Of a stretch of DNA of 54,452 nucleotides, positions 18,579 through 28,060 are shown in pieces. How positions within the stretch are numbered: the first letter of the stretch is position 1; every line of letters begins with the position of its first letter. The notes below the pieces were generated by a model. That model worked only from the letters and a program-made list of their open reading frames with translations, did no database searches and was not told the DNA's origin. The position numbers and the translations under genes were made by a program. The stretch comes from Bacteroidota bacterium (GTDB lineage Bacteria > Bacteroidota > Bacteroidia > SXHM01). Location: NCBI GenBank assembly GCA_947478465.1, contig CANJWH010000015.1, forward strand, positions 1 to 54,452, read 5' to 3'.

Positions 18579-21500
18579 AACGGCTCTCCTGCCCTAACCA
18601 CTTTCACCCATTTCCCTGCCTTTCGTGCATTGATATGACCATCATACATCGCTTCACAGCTTTGTGCAGGAAGATAGAACTCACCAAGGTAGGCAGCGTT
18701 GAGCAACACACGATACGTTACCACTGTTTCCCTGTTCACATTGAAATAGGTGTAAACCCTGTCGTCACGAATGTCCTGATAAGTAGGAGTATTAGTGCCT
18801 TTGAGATTGACATTCTCTGCTTCATCCATTCTGGTGTTGTGAATTTCCCAACCTGAAGGGAATACCTGCGACAAAGCCATGTTCTGGTAGTACGATGTTA
18901 TAGACGGATTAGTGATACTCACTTCCGCCATAAAATCTGTGCCCTGTTCAAGGCGGCTTATGTCAAGCACTTCGCCATTCATTTTTTTGTAGGTGATGTT
19001 CATCTTCAGGTTATTCTCTGCTGATGTTTCATTGCCGGCTGCAGGAATTCCTTCCAGTGTCATGCGCACATATAAGATACCATCACTCTGATTAATAACT
19101 TTCAGTTTTCCTCCGGCATCTCCTTTCACCTTCATGTCAACCTGCGAAACAGGAAGTTTGGTAGTGATAGTTTCAGAAGAAGTTCCGTTCAGGACATATT
19201 GGTATTTCATCTGTGATGATGTTCCGTTTGTTCCTGCGAATTTGCTCATCGCAATCAGGCAGTATGCTGTTTCCTGTGTGGACATCCAGCGCTGTGCCGA
19301 CAATGCAGCAGAGATTTTTTTCATCAGCGGAATGGCTTCGTTCCTGCGGTTTAATAACACCATCGTTTCTAAAATCATTGCTTCATCGCGGGTGCCGCTT
19401 CCATACGAATAAGCCATCTCGTTGTAGTCGGGAACATAGATATTCAGGTCTTTCACCAATTGTGTTGCCACTTCAGGTTGACCGGCAAGAATATAAGCAG
19501 CAGCTAATCTCCAGCGTGCCTGTTGCGAAAGTGCAGGACGTTCGCGCAAACGATTCATGGCCGAAAGTTCAGGAGCTTTTGCAAGCGCCAATGTATAAAG
19601 ACGGTAAGCCTGCACATTGTCGTCATAGCGGTAATAATAAGCAGAACGTGAATCGGTAACGGGCGACCAGTTCCGTGCAATTTTGCTTTGGTAACTTTTC
19701 CATTTAGCTTTCATTCCTTCGGGCCATGAATAACCTTTTGCTTCTGCTTCCAGAAGAAAGTGTCCGGCATACGAAGTTCCCCAGTCGCTGGACTCGTTAC
19801 CATTAGGCCAGTAGCTTAATCCACCATCGGAATATTGGAAACTTCTCAGGCGGTGGATTGCTGCTTTTATGTTTTCCTCAATCTTAGGTTTCATTCTGTT
19901 ATCCAGTTCCATCACATCTGAAAGAAATAACTGCGGGAATACCGCTGAAGTAGTTTGCTCCACACAACCATGCGGATATCCAATTAAATCCTGCAACCTT
20001 CTGCCAAGGTCAAGCGGAGGCATGTTAGAGAACTCAATGGTGCCTTTGTTCGTGCCATCCACACCGGGAAGTGCATACGCGCTTTCCCATGTTTTTCCGG
20101 CTTCAACAGCGGCTTCCACATAATCCACCTGTTTTGGATTCGGGTTGCGCACTTCAATCTCAATGTTGTATTCCGCACGTTCGTTTCCGCTGGTGGCAAC
20201 TACTTTTACTTTGCCCACACCAACTGTTTTAACAACGTCCAGGTCAAACATGATCACCTCATCACCGGGTTCAGCAAAGGTTACTGTTTGTGTCTTGCTT
20301 CCGTTAACAATGAACTTACCATTCACGCTAACTTCCACCTTCACATTCTTAATGTTTTTCTCCATAGCGAAAACCGTAACCGGAAGTTTTACCGACTCAC
20401 CCGGACCAACAACGCGCGGCAAGGTAGCCAGCACCATCACTGGTTTACGCACGGGTGTTGTTTTCTCTTGTGATCCGTAGGCACCATCCTGCCCGGCAAT
20501 GATCATGGTGCGCACCGAGCCAACATAGTTTGGCATTTTGTAGGTGTGCGAAGCCGATTTGCCTTTCTCTAATTTAAAAGGTCCGAGGAATTTAACCACT
20601 GGCTTGAAACGGTTGGCCGTGTTCTTTCCTTTACCGTTTATGCCTTCGTCACCACCGATGGCAAATGCCTGTTCTATCTTCCCTCCATAAGCGCCCAGCA
20701 CCAGATCATACATATCCCACGTCCTTACGCCAAGGGCTTCACGCGCGTAGAAAGAGCTCCATGGGTCAGGTGTTTTAAAACGGGTAAGGTCTAATAAACC
20801 TTCGTCCACAACGGCAATAGTATAAGTCATGGCCTTGCCGTTCTTCTCTTTTACTTTAATAGTAACATCCTGTTCCGGTGCAAGCACTTCCGGCATGCTC
20901 ATTTCAGGGTACAGTTTGGTGTTCGGGTCTTCTACAAAAATAGGTATAACACCATACATACGTATCGGCAAATCATTGGCAGTTTGTGAGTGCGGTTGCA
21001 ACAAGGTTACATGCGCATACACGTTAGGAGCCATTTCCGGAGTGATCTTAAACTGAAATGTAGTCTCACCTTTCTTCGCTTCCACCCAACTCATCTGCAC
21101 TACTTTCTTGCCCGACTCAATGCTAACCAATGCCCTGCCCTCTGCACCTGTGGGAATAGTAAGCGTAGCCAGTTCACCCACGTTGTATTTGTTTTTATCA
21201 CAAGAAAAAGAAAGAATATTCGCGCCTGAATTATCGTCATACGAGCGGCTTGCCCAACCCGGCCAGTCAAGGTAGATGGCATTACCGGAACTGTGTCCTC
21301 CTTTCAAATCCGTGATACGGATCATGAACCTACCCCACTCGGGATAATCAATTTTGAAGTTGTAGTTCCCTTTTCCTGATGCATCAGTAGTGATAGTATC
21401 GCGGTAAAAGAGTTTGTTGTTATAATTACCTGCATAATAGCCATAGTAGTTGGCACTCTCCCACCACCAGCTCCATTGCACTTTGTAGATTTCTATCTGC

Positions 21501-24211
21501 ACCTTGCGGTTAGCCAAGGCTTTTCCTTCGGGAGAAAGAGAAACAACATTCACCATGTGAGTTGAATCAACTAACAACATGTTGCGAAACTTATCACCTT
21601 CAGGAACTTTCACGCCAACGTAACATTCATAGGGTGAGTAAGGAATAGTAAAGCGGTCGATGCTGAAATCACCGCCTTCTTCAAACACACGGTTTACGAA
21701 GCTTGCTTTCAGCATTCCGGGAGCGGCATCATGCACCGTGAGTGCCGGTTTTATTTTCGCTTCACCTTTCTCGTTAATCTTTGCATCAAAGATGATTTGC
21801 TCTTCAGAAGAGAAACTTTTCACGGGGTCGGTGAAAACATACTCTTTAAATTTCTCAAAGGAGGTGGAAGTCTCGGTAAGCGTAACGGCAACCGAAGCAC
21901 GGAGATTGCGTGCTGTTGCCCCATGCAGCCACTTCACCGAAAGCAACCCTTCCTGATCGGGTTTATCCACCGAAAGCATTTCCGTGCCAAAATCCAGTTT
22001 CAGTTTTAAGCGGTTAGGCTTGATGGCTTCCACACGCAGGTTCTTACTGAACAAGGCACCGCCCACACGCACATTGGCAGTCCATGTTCCCGTGGGTGCA
22101 TTGTTATCCGTTGCTGTACTGAGGTTGTAAATACCATTCAAGCCCGTTGATTGGGTGAGGCGCTTAACAATCTGTCCCTGCGGGTTGATTAAATCCAATG
22201 TTACAGGGTGATTAGCAGGCAAGGTTTTCTCTTTGTCTTCGAGGATGAACACCAAGTATAATGAATCACCGGGGCGCCACACACCGCGTTCCCCGTAGAT
22301 AAATCCTTTCAGGCCTTTCTGCACAGGCTGACCCGAAATATCAAACTTGCTGAGTGAAAGTGAAGAGCCGTCATCCAGTTTCAGGTAGCCGCGCTGACGG
22401 CCATTTTTCGCGATGAGCAGAAAAGGTTTGCGGGCAACTTCCACATCGGCAGTACCGTTGTTGTTGGTTTTTACGGAGGTGATGAGTTGTTGCTGAAAAT
22501 CGTACACCTCCAGCGTAATGCCCGGAAGCGGATTAGCGGTGCGCAAATCCGTAATGGCAAAGCTCATTGTTTTTGCAGAACCGGCTTTGGCAATTATTCC
22601 TAAATCGGAAGCCAGGATGTTGCGGCTTACTTTTCTGCTGCTGCTGTAGTAAGCATCATTGCAGGGGTTATCGCGTTGATTGTAGGCATAGTCACCGCTG
22701 TAATCGTCTTCATAATAATACTCGTCTTCGTAGTAGTCATTATAATAGTAATCATCGTAATAATAATCACCGGCATAATCATCTTCCTCTTCGCTGTCTT
22801 CTTCTTCCAGAGGTTGCAGCTCCTTATTCACTTTCTCATCGCCTTCGCAGGTGTAGAGTGAGTATTCCTTTCTGAAACCCAGTTCTATTTTATAGATAGC
22901 ACCCGGCTCTGCTTCTATCAGCTCGGCAAGGTCAAGTGAAAAGGCATTCCATTTTCCGTAGTCGGTTTTGTTTAGTGTTTTTAAATCTACTTTCTTTTTG
23001 AAGACGGTGCGGCCAACACGTTTCAACTGGTTGGTACCGTCAAGGCCATTTACCTGCAGAAATTGTGCAATGTTATTTTCGTAGATGCGGATAACTTTTA
23101 CATCTACAGCACTGAGGTTTACTGCTTCAAACGGAAAAATCAAACCGTTTGAATTGGGAAGTATAACACCTTCCCCTAACAAGCGCACAGCGGGTTTCAG
23201 TTCTTCAAAACGCAGTTCAATAATATCTTTTACCAATGTTTTATAATCGGCACTGTTCCTGATTCCGGGCTCGATGATCAGGTTTTTAACACCGCGCAAA
23301 CGGGAGGCAGGATAAACACGCACTTCGTTATCTTCAATAATAAAGCGCAAAGGACTATCATCAGAGAAACGGATTAGACCGTCTAAGTTCTGTGTTGACA
23401 AAAGCGGGTCGGAAAAGAGAAGGCGCAGGTATTGTTCGCCATTCTGTTCTACATAATGTTCTACAAAACGGAAATCTTTCAGGCCGGGAATGGTAAGGGT
23501 ATCAGTGCCTTTGCCTTTGATGTTCATAGCAGAGCCATCCCAGGTGATGATAATCTTCTGCTCGTTTTCGGTGCGCTCAATGCTGTCGATAACAAAGTCG
23601 TGCTTTTTGCGGTCGGCATTATGGGTCCATTTGATGGAAAGGTTTTTACCGTTCTGCTTGGCCGAAAGTATTTTCTCGAAACTTTCATTATCGCTTACAT
23701 CGGAAGTGGACATAAAACCATAGGCTTTATACCAACGGAGGTCGGCATTATTCAGGGGCTTAAAGCCATCGCGGTAATAGCCCGCACTTTGTTCAATAAC
23801 GGTGAAGTAAAACTCAAAGGTTTCGAGGCCCTGAGGCATCTGCAACAGTTTGGAGATGTAAAAGCTGGCGGTAAAATCAACACCGGAAGGCAAAGGAGCA
23901 TCGGGTTTGAAACGCAGGGTGCGTTTATCGTCCCAATAGGTTTTGCCACTGATGCCGGGTGAGAAATCGAAGAGGTCTTCGCTTACCTCATCACCGGGGG
24001 CACCGGCTTGCTCATAGTCGCTGGCAAGGCGAACGATGATGGAGGACTCGGAGGAGATAAGCCCCGAAGTGAAGGCAGAGATATAGGGTGCGAACTCAGG
24101 ATTTACGCGCTGATTCTCCCGTGTTTTGGCATTGTAGCCAATAAATATAACAATGAATACAGTCAATGCTGCTGCGGCAGCCAGCAGGCGGAATATTTTT
24201 TTGTTTGACAT
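18575..24211 (-). CDS. Bacterial alpha-2-macroglobulin family protein
   Basis: The 1878-residue protein has a single N-terminal anchor (LLAAAAALTVFIVIFIGY) without a lipobox, so it probably sits in the inner membrane facing the periplasm. Multiple MG domains, a bait-like region and the thioester domain follow. The thioester motif GYPHGCVEQTT is intact (Cys1416), with downstream alpha-alpha toroid repeats (FQYSDGGLSYWPNGNESSDWGTSYAGHFLLEA). The family traps foreign proteases covalently. At about residues 468-510 there is an extraordinary Tyr/Asp/Glu-rich stretch with about 15 Tyr in 35 residues (positions about 22690-22795), which I do not expect in the family. It is translationally coupled to pbpC. 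Confidence 0.95.
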   Translation of the reverse strand: MSNKKIFRLLAAAAALTVFIVIFIGYNAKTRENQRVNPEFAPYISAFTSGLISSESSIIVRLASDYEQAGAPGDEVSEDLFDFSPGISGKTYWDDKRTLRFKPDAPLPSGVDFTASFYISKLLQMPQGLETFEFYFTVIEQSAGYYRDGFKPLNNADLRWYKAYGFMSTSDVSDNESFEKILSAKQNGKNLSIKWTHNADRKKHDFVIDSIERTENEQKIIITWDGSAMNIKGKGTDTLTIPGLKDFRFVEHYVEQNGEQYLRLLFSDPLLSTQNLDGLIRFSDDSPLRFIIEDNEVRVYPASRLRGVKNLIIEPGIRNSADYKTLVKDIIELRFEELKPAVRLLGEGVILPNSNGLIFPFEAVNLSAVDVKVIRIYENNIAQFLQVNGLDGTNQLKRVGRTVFKKKVDLKTLNKTDYGKWNAFSLDLAELIEAEPGAIYKIELGFRKEYSLYTCEGDEKVNKELQPLEEEDSEEEDDYAGDYYYDDYYYNDYYEDEYYYEDDYSGDYAYNQRDNPCNDAYYSSSRKVSRNILASDLGIIAKAGSAKTMSFAITDLRTANPLPGITLEVYDFQQQLITSVKTNNNGTADVEVARKPFLLIAKNGRQRGYLKLDDGSSLSLSKFDISGQPVQKGLKGFIYGERGVWRPGDSLYLVFILEDKEKTLPANHPVTLDLINPQGQIVKRLTQSTGLNGIYNLSTATDNNAPTGTWTANVRVGGALFSKNLRVEAIKPNRLKLKLDFGTEMLSVDKPDQEGLLSVKWLHGATARNLRASVAVTLTETSTSFEKFKEYVFTDPVKSFSSEEQIIFDAKINEKGEAKIKPALTVHDAAPGMLKASFVNRVFEEGGDFSIDRFTIPYSPYECYVGVKVPEGDKFRNMLLVDSTHMVNVVSLSPEGKALANRKVQIEIYKVQWSWWWESANYYGYYAGNYNNKLFYRDTITTDASGKGNYNFKIDYPEWGRFMIRITDLKGGHSSGNAIYLDWPGWASRSYDDNSGANILSFSCDKNKYNVGELATLTIPTGAEGRALVSIESGKKVVQMSWVEAKKGETTFQFKITPEMAPNVYAHVTLLQPHSQTANDLPIRMYGVIPIFVEDPNTKLYPEMSMPEVLAPEQDVTIKVKEKNGKAMTYTIAVVDEGLLDLTRFKTPDPWSSFYAREALGVRTWDMYDLVLGAYGGKIEQAFAIGGDEGINGKGKNTANRFKPVVKFLGPFKLEKGKSASHTYKMPNYVGSVRTMIIAGQDGAYGSQEKTTPVRKPVMVLATLPRVVGPGESVKLPVTVFAMEKNIKNVKVEVSVNGKFIVNGSKTQTVTFAEPGDEVIMFDLDVVKTVGVGKVKVVATSGNERAEYNIEIEVRNPNPKQVDYVEAAVEAGKTWESAYALPGVDGTNKGTIEFSNMPPLDLGRRLQDLIGYPHGCVEQTTSAVFPQLFLSDVMELDNRMKPKIEENIKAAIHRLRSFQYSDGGLSYWPNGNESSDWGTSYAGHFLLEAEAKGYSWPEGMKAKWKSYQSKIARNWSPVTDSRSAYYYRYDDNVQAYRLYTLALAKAPELSAMNRLRERPALSQQARWRLAAAYILAGQPEVATQLVKDLNIYVPDYNEMAYSYGSGTRDEAMILETMVLLNRRNEAIPLMKKISAALSAQRWMSTQETAYCLIAMSKFAGTNGTSSQMKYQYVLNGTSSETITTKLPVSQVDMKVKGDAGGKLKVINQSDGILYVRMTLEGIPAAGNETSAENNLKMNITYKKMNGEVLDISRLEQGTDFMAEVSITNPSITSYYQNMALSQVFPSGWEIHNTRMDEAENVNLKGTNTPTYQDIRDDRVYTYFNVNRETVVTYRVLLNAAYLGEFYLPAQSCEAMYDGHINARKAGKWVKVVRAGEPL

Positions 24212-24346
24212 AGATTTGTGAGAAATGGTGAAGGTAGCGCTGTTACAAATTTAATTGATTGGTTGATTGAATAACGGAGGGGTTGAGAAATTATTTTGTG
24301 TCCCGAAAAACATTTCTCAATCCATAGCGAACCAATAAAACCAACA

Positions 24347-25231
24347 TTAAAACACCATATACTCCTGCGGATTCACCGGCTTTCCGTTGTGCCAGAGTTC
24401 AAAATGCAGATGTGGCCCCGAGCTCAGTTCGCCTGTATTGCCTACTATGGCAATTACTTCACCGGCTTTAACATACGCTCCTGTTTTTTTCAGCAAAGCA
24501 GAGTTGTGCTTATACATAGAAACCAGATTATTCTCATGCTGAATACCGATTACATAGCCAGTATCTGATGTCCAGCTCGAGAACAAAATAGTTCCATCCA
24601 GTGCTGCTTTAATAGGCTCGTTGCTGGGCGAAACAATATCAATCCCGAAATGGCTTTGAATGGGGTTATATTTTTCTGAAACCATACCTTTTAAAGGCGA
24701 AAAGAAAAAAACACTGCTCATGCTTTCATCCTGTCTTGTAGTTGTGCGTTGCGATGGCGAAAGATTGTAGCGGCTCTCCTGCTCCACTTCTGCCCTGAGC
24801 GTAGAATCTTCTTCTGATATATTCATGTTCAGCTCCTGCTTCTTTAAGGAGGTATCGGGTTTCATCCCTATGCTGTCAACAGGCACCTGACCAAGTAAGA
24901 TTTGGCGAAGGTTATTGATGTAAACATTTTTCAGATCAAGTTCCTTTTGCAACGAATCGGCTTTCATTACATTCAAATGATATTGTTTGCGTGTTGTTCC
25001 GTCAGGATAGCCGGGAATAAATTCGCGTAAGGGTGTAAAGGCAATAATATAAATGGTGAGCGTAACCAGAAAAATAATCACCGATCCGAATACTGTAATA
25101 ACATTCATGGGTGTGAGCGTGAGCGAAGCTTTTTCTTCAAACGTCTCCACGTTCATGATAACCAGTCTGTATTTATTAATCAGGCGGCTGTATAGTTTCT
25201 TCTTGGGTTGGTCGTTTTTTTCTTTTGCCAT
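24347..25231 (-). CDS. M23 (LytM) family peptidoglycan endopeptidase, active site intact
   Basis: The protein has about 294 residues from the MAKEKND start. A basic cytoplasmic N-terminus leads to one membrane helix (VITVFGSVIIFLVTLTIYIIAF), a ~100-residue periplasmic helical stalk and a C-terminal M23 domain. Zinc ligands are intact: QSHFGIDIVSP (HxxxD) and GPHLHFELWHNG (HxH). It should cleave peptide cross-links in peptidoglycan. An upstream ATG at 25267 would place a promoter-like box (25249-25256) inside the gene, so I prefer 25231. The pbpC-A2M pair lies downstream on the same strand, 135 bases after it. Confidence 0.93.
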   Translation of the reverse strand: MAKEKNDQPKKKLYSRLINKYRLVIMNVETFEEKASLTLTPMNVITVFGSVIIFLVTLTIYIIAFTPLREFIPGYPDGTTRKQYHLNVMKADSLQKELDLKNVYINNLRQILLGQVPVDSIGMKPDTSLKKQELNMNISEEDSTLRAEVEQESRYNLSPSQRTTTRQDESMSSVFFFSPLKGMVSEKYNPIQSHFGIDIVSPSNEPIKAALDGTILFSSWTSDTGYVIGIQHENNLVSMYKHNSALLKKTGAYVKAGEVIAIVGNTGELSSGPHLHFELWHNGKPVNPQEYMVF

Positions 25232-25248
25232 GCTGTTATGGTTTTGTG

Positions 25249-25256
25249 CAAAGTTA
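25249..25256 (-). promoter_or_regulatory. Candidate -7 promoter element for the M23 peptidase
   Basis: Read on the minus strand, TAACTTTG fits TAnnTTTG exactly. It lies 18 bases before the ATG at 25231. A TTG lies 15 bases upstream, slightly short of the usual spacing. It argues against the longer start at 25267. Confidence 0.45.
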
Positions 25257-25339
25257 ACATTCTGCAAAGTGCAATAAAATAAGCACGTGGAAGTGTAAGA
25301 ATAAACAGATTTTAGGTATACACATAAAATAATGCTGCC

Positions 25340-25347
25340 TATATTTG
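25340..25347 (+). promoter_or_regulatory. Candidate -7 promoter element for the 228-residue T9SS cargo
   Basis: TATATTTG fits TAnnTTTG and lies 22 bases before the start at 25370. No clear -33 TTTG is present. Confidence 0.35.
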
Positions 25348-25369
25348 GTAAAAATTAAACAACAGAACT

Positions 25370-26056
25370 ATGAAGAAGGCGATCTTACTTTTCTCGACAA
25401 TAGCCATACTCACGGCATACAGCAACAAAGCACAGGCACAGTTCATGGGAATATTTTCCATTGAACAGGTTGTTGGCCTGCCCGATACACTGAATGCAAA
25501 CGGACAATACTCCTTTGGCTTTATGGTGCGAAATGTTGGTAACAGCTTGTATTCAGGCACCATCAATTTTGACTTTTTTGTTGACAGCATGACTCCGGGA
25601 ACTTCACAGTCTTTCGGAGTTGGGCAGGTTGGAGGATTTACTCCCGGTGATACTGCTACTATTCCCGTAACTTATACATTCAGCATCAGCAACAACACGT
25701 TTAATATTGGTGATAATGTAGTAGTGGTATGGCCCCGCGGTATTAATCCAAACAGTACACTTGACTCACTAACCTTTCATGTTTACATCACCAATCTCAA
25801 CGGTGTTGAGGAAAATGAAAAAACTTCGGACCTTAAAGTATTTCCTAATCCGGCAAATGATTTTGTGAGTTTTACTTCAGAAAAAAATAAAATTGAAGAG
25901 GTACGTCTGTATGATATGTCAGGAAGATTAGTGTTAGTAAGCAAAGAACATCTGAAAATTTTTACCGGTCATCTTACCGAAGGGATTTATATTGCAGAGG
26001 CAGTATTTTCAAACAGTGTTATTACGCGTAGGAAAATTATTGCGGGGAGGAATTAA
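25370..26056 (+). CDS. Small secreted protein with T9SS type A sorting domain
   Basis: The 228-residue protein has a signal peptide (MKKAILLFSTIAILTAYSNKAQAQ). A ~115-residue beta-rich domain follows (VVGLPDTLNANGQYSFGFMVRNVGN), resembling a CARDB/Ig-like adhesion fold that starts with a strand and ends at LTFHVYITNL. From about residue 150 the type A T9SS sorting domain is plain: LKVFPNPANDFVSFTS, EVRLYDMSGRLVLVS, LTEGIYIAEAV. It is probably surface-attached or secreted, with no enzymatic motif. It stands alone, followed immediately by palindromic repeat family B. Confidence 0.88.
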   Translation: MKKAILLFSTIAILTAYSNKAQAQFMGIFSIEQVVGLPDTLNANGQYSFGFMVRNVGNSLYSGTINFDFFVDSMTPGTSQSFGVGQVGGFTPGDTATIPVTYTFSISNNTFNIGDNVVVVWPRGINPNSTLDSLTFHVYITNLNGVEENEKTSDLKVFPNPANDFVSFTSEKNKIEEVRLYDMSGRLVLVSKEHLKIFTGHLTEGIYIAEAVFSNSVITRRKIIAGRN

Positions 26057-26063
26057 TTATTCC

Positions 26064-26139
26064 CGTCATTGCGAGGGAGGAACGACCGAAGCAATCTTTT
26101 TATTGATAGTAGGATTGCTTCGCTTAGCTCGCAATGACG
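26064..26139. repeat. Palindromic repeat, family B (76 bp)
   Basis: The left arm has CGTCATTGCGAG (26064-26075) and CGAAGCAATC (26087-26096). The right arm has the exact complements, GATTGCTTCG (26113-26122) and CTCGCAATGACG (26128-26139). The element is a perfect two-block inverted repeat of a kind found in many unrelated bacterial genomes. It overlaps the 3' end of the hydrolase that follows on the minus strand. Confidence 0.9.
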
Positions 26140-26771
26140 ATTCTCCTGATCATCTCCGAAACTTCTTTTGCATGTTGAACGGTCATGAGGTGTGTTCCGT
26201 TTTCAATACTGAAATCAGCTTTTACAAAACGATGCGGCAACAATAAATCTTTTGTTCCGTGAATATGAACAACATTATCGTGTAACACCTTGTTATTCCA
26301 GGTTACCACTTTCTCAATCGCCCATTTAAAAAATACGGGGTCAGTTTCTGTGAGAATAGTTTTCATCAGATTTTTCTCGGATGTGGTTTCGGCACCCATC
26401 ATGCGGTAGGCAAGTGCATTGGGGTTTTTAGCAACTCTTAAAGCAACAATTTTATTTAACTTCAGTTTTCCTGCTAAACGAAAATAAGGTGGAATTTCTT
26501 TTTGTGTTTTTGCCGAAGAAATCAGAACTATTTTTTCGGTTGTTATATGCTTGGCAACTTCCATTGCCATCATGCCACCAAAGGAAAGTCCCACCAATAC
26601 CGGCCTTTCAACATTAATCTGCGCTGTGAGTCTTGCTGCATATTGCTGCATGCTTTCGCTTGCCTGGGGCTCAAGCCACTTGATATAGGTTACATTAAAC
26701 CCGGAGAGATCAAGAAATTGAAATACCCGATGATCGGCACCAAGACCGCTAAAAAGAAAAAGATTTTTCAT
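26124..26771 (-). CDS. Small alpha/beta hydrolase
   Basis: The 215-residue alpha/beta hydrolase lacks a signal peptide. The triad is visible: Ser in VGLSFGGMMAM, Asp in HGTKDLLLP and His in ENGTHLMTVQHA. The N-terminus MKNLFLFSGLGADHRVF is typical of a compact Bacteroidota hydrolase subgroup. The last residues (VIAS) and the TAA stop are encoded by repeat family B, so the original C-terminus was probably replaced by insertion. No substrate can be named. It lies between repeat families A and B and is the only gene between them. Confidence 0.88.
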   Translation of the reverse strand: MKNLFLFSGLGADHRVFQFLDLSGFNVTYIKWLEPQASESMQQYAARLTAQINVERPVLVGLSFGGMMAMEVAKHITTEKIVLISSAKTQKEIPPYFRLAGKLKLNKIVALRVAKNPNALAYRMMGAETTSEKNLMKTILTETDPVFFKWAIEKVVTWNNKVLHDNVVHIHGTKDLLLPHRFVKADFSIENGTHLMTVQHAKEVSEMIRRIVIAS

Positions 26772-26803
26772 CCTTTTGAGGTGAAATTCAAACTTACACT
26801 CCC

Positions 26804-26898
26804 GTCACCCTGAACTTGTTTCAGGGTCTTGTCATCAGCACAGGCTGCCTCAATGTCCCCCAGACATTGCCCAGATGCTGAAACTAGTTCAGCATAAC
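26804..26898. repeat. Dispersed palindromic repeat, family A, copy 2 (95 bp)
   Basis: It has exactly the same length and layout as the copy at 956-1050 and similar central sequence (TCAGCACAGGCTGCCTCAATG), with scattered substitutions. Terminal arms are GTCACCCTGAACTTGTTTCA and the complement of GTTATGCTGAACTAGTTTCA. It lies between the start of the hydrolase and the stop of the T9SS cargo gene. Confidence 0.9.
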
Positions 26899-26907
26899 GA
26901 TGATAAA

Positions 26908-28017
26908 CTAGTTACCTGAAATACTTATCTTCTTTGAGCCGGTTAGGTTTCCGTCAACTGAAGAAATTTTACAGATGTATAATCCATCGGCAAGTGCAGC
27001 AGTATTTACAAAAGTTAAAGTACTGTTTACACTTCCTGTCAAAACCTGTTTGCCTGTTACATCAAATACCGCGTAAATAAGTTTTTCGGTTATTTCCATT
27101 TTAATAGAAAAGCCACTGCTTGCAGGGTTAGGATAAACAGTAAATGCCTCAGAAATGTTGGCTTCTTCAACACCTGCTCCAAAACAACATTGTGCCGGGT
27201 CTGAGAGGAAGGTTGCGCGGTCAATACTGTCATTGAGATTAGTTGTAAGGCTTACAGCATAGTAACCAATTTCTTTGATAATATAGTTGTAACGGTGGTT
27301 ATCTGAAATACGCGGGTTTTCAATTCCAACTAGTTGTCCGGGAAGAAGTGACCATCCGCCCAACAATGATGCATAAATAAAAATGCTGTCAATGTTATGC
27401 TCAACGTTGCGCTGGCGCAATGCTGAATAACTTTGAAGAGGAGTAATAACAGTTCCCCAGCCATCAATTTCGCTTGTAATTTCAGAGCTTCTTACAAAGT
27501 GAATTGAATCAATTGGAATAGGTGATTGTGCAACTAAAGCCGGAGGAGCTACCATTCTAACATCAATAATTGCTGTATCGATGTAGCTGCTTAAATAAGT
27601 TGACGGAAAAACAAAAATAGTTTGGGGGTTCTGAAAAGGAATATCCATTGGAGCTCCTAAACCGGTAAAGTCACCTGAAAAGCCAGTAATTTCAACTACA
27701 CCGTTGCTGCTATCAGCAAAACCCCAACCGCCAAACTGTTCTACAGCAAGAAATGAATTTGGGAATGAACCTCCACTTGGAAGGGTAGTAGGATCTGCAA
27801 AATGAATAGTGCTACCTTGTCTTGTGCGTAATTGTGAAAAATCCCAGGTCTGGTCTGCACCTGCGAACCCCGGAGTAATGCTTAACGGAATCAGCGTATC
27901 AGTTCCCTGATAAATAGAATCTCCTGCCTGAGGAAAATCTATGGCTTCAATAACTATTTGTGAAAAGCCGGCAAATGCTGATAAAGAGGCGGAAACAAGG
28001 AGAAAAAGTTTTTTCAT
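26908..28017 (-). CDS. T9SS cargo protein of unknown function
   Basis: The 369-residue protein has a signal peptide (MKKLFLLVSASLSAFAGFSQ). A ~260-residue beta-rich domain of a type often seen in Bacteroidota cargo follows (QTWDFSQLRT motif, DNHRYNYIIKEIGYYAVSLTT). The C-terminal type A sorting domain is clear: FTVYPNPASSGFSIKM, YAVFDVTGKQVLTG, LADGLYICKISS. It is presumably exported and surface-bound. No catalytic motif is visible. Its upstream region holds a TACCTTCG box (minus strand, 28054 to 28047) that is divergent from the tRNA promoter. Confidence 0.88.
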   Translation of the reverse strand: MKKLFLLVSASLSAFAGFSQIVIEAIDFPQAGDSIYQGTDTLIPLSITPGFAGADQTWDFSQLRTRQGSTIHFADPTTLPSGGSFPNSFLAVEQFGGWGFADSSNGVVEITGFSGDFTGLGAPMDIPFQNPQTIFVFPSTYLSSYIDTAIIDVRMVAPPALVAQSPIPIDSIHFVRSSEITSEIDGWGTVITPLQSYSALRQRNVEHNIDSIFIYASLLGGWSLLPGQLVGIENPRISDNHRYNYIIKEIGYYAVSLTTNLNDSIDRATFLSDPAQCCFGAGVEEANISEAFTVYPNPASSGFSIKMEITEKLIYAVFDVTGKQVLTGSVNSTLTFVNTAALADGLYICKISSVDGNLTGSKKISISGN

Positions 28018-28060
28018 TTCTAATGATTTTAAAATTTATTGTGGTGCGAAGGTAGGATTA

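Noticed and set aside
22567-22875. Open frames rich in Cys, His and Asn or Ile and Val on the plus strand
   Set aside because: They are shadows of the Tyr/Asp-rich A2M insert, whose complement reads as repetitive codons. No start or coding signal of their own.
6898-24211. Two proteins with the same apparent length of 1878 residues
   Set aside because: Coincidence. One is a T9SS repeat adhesin (1877 residues from its true ATG) and the other an A2M; no shared sequence.
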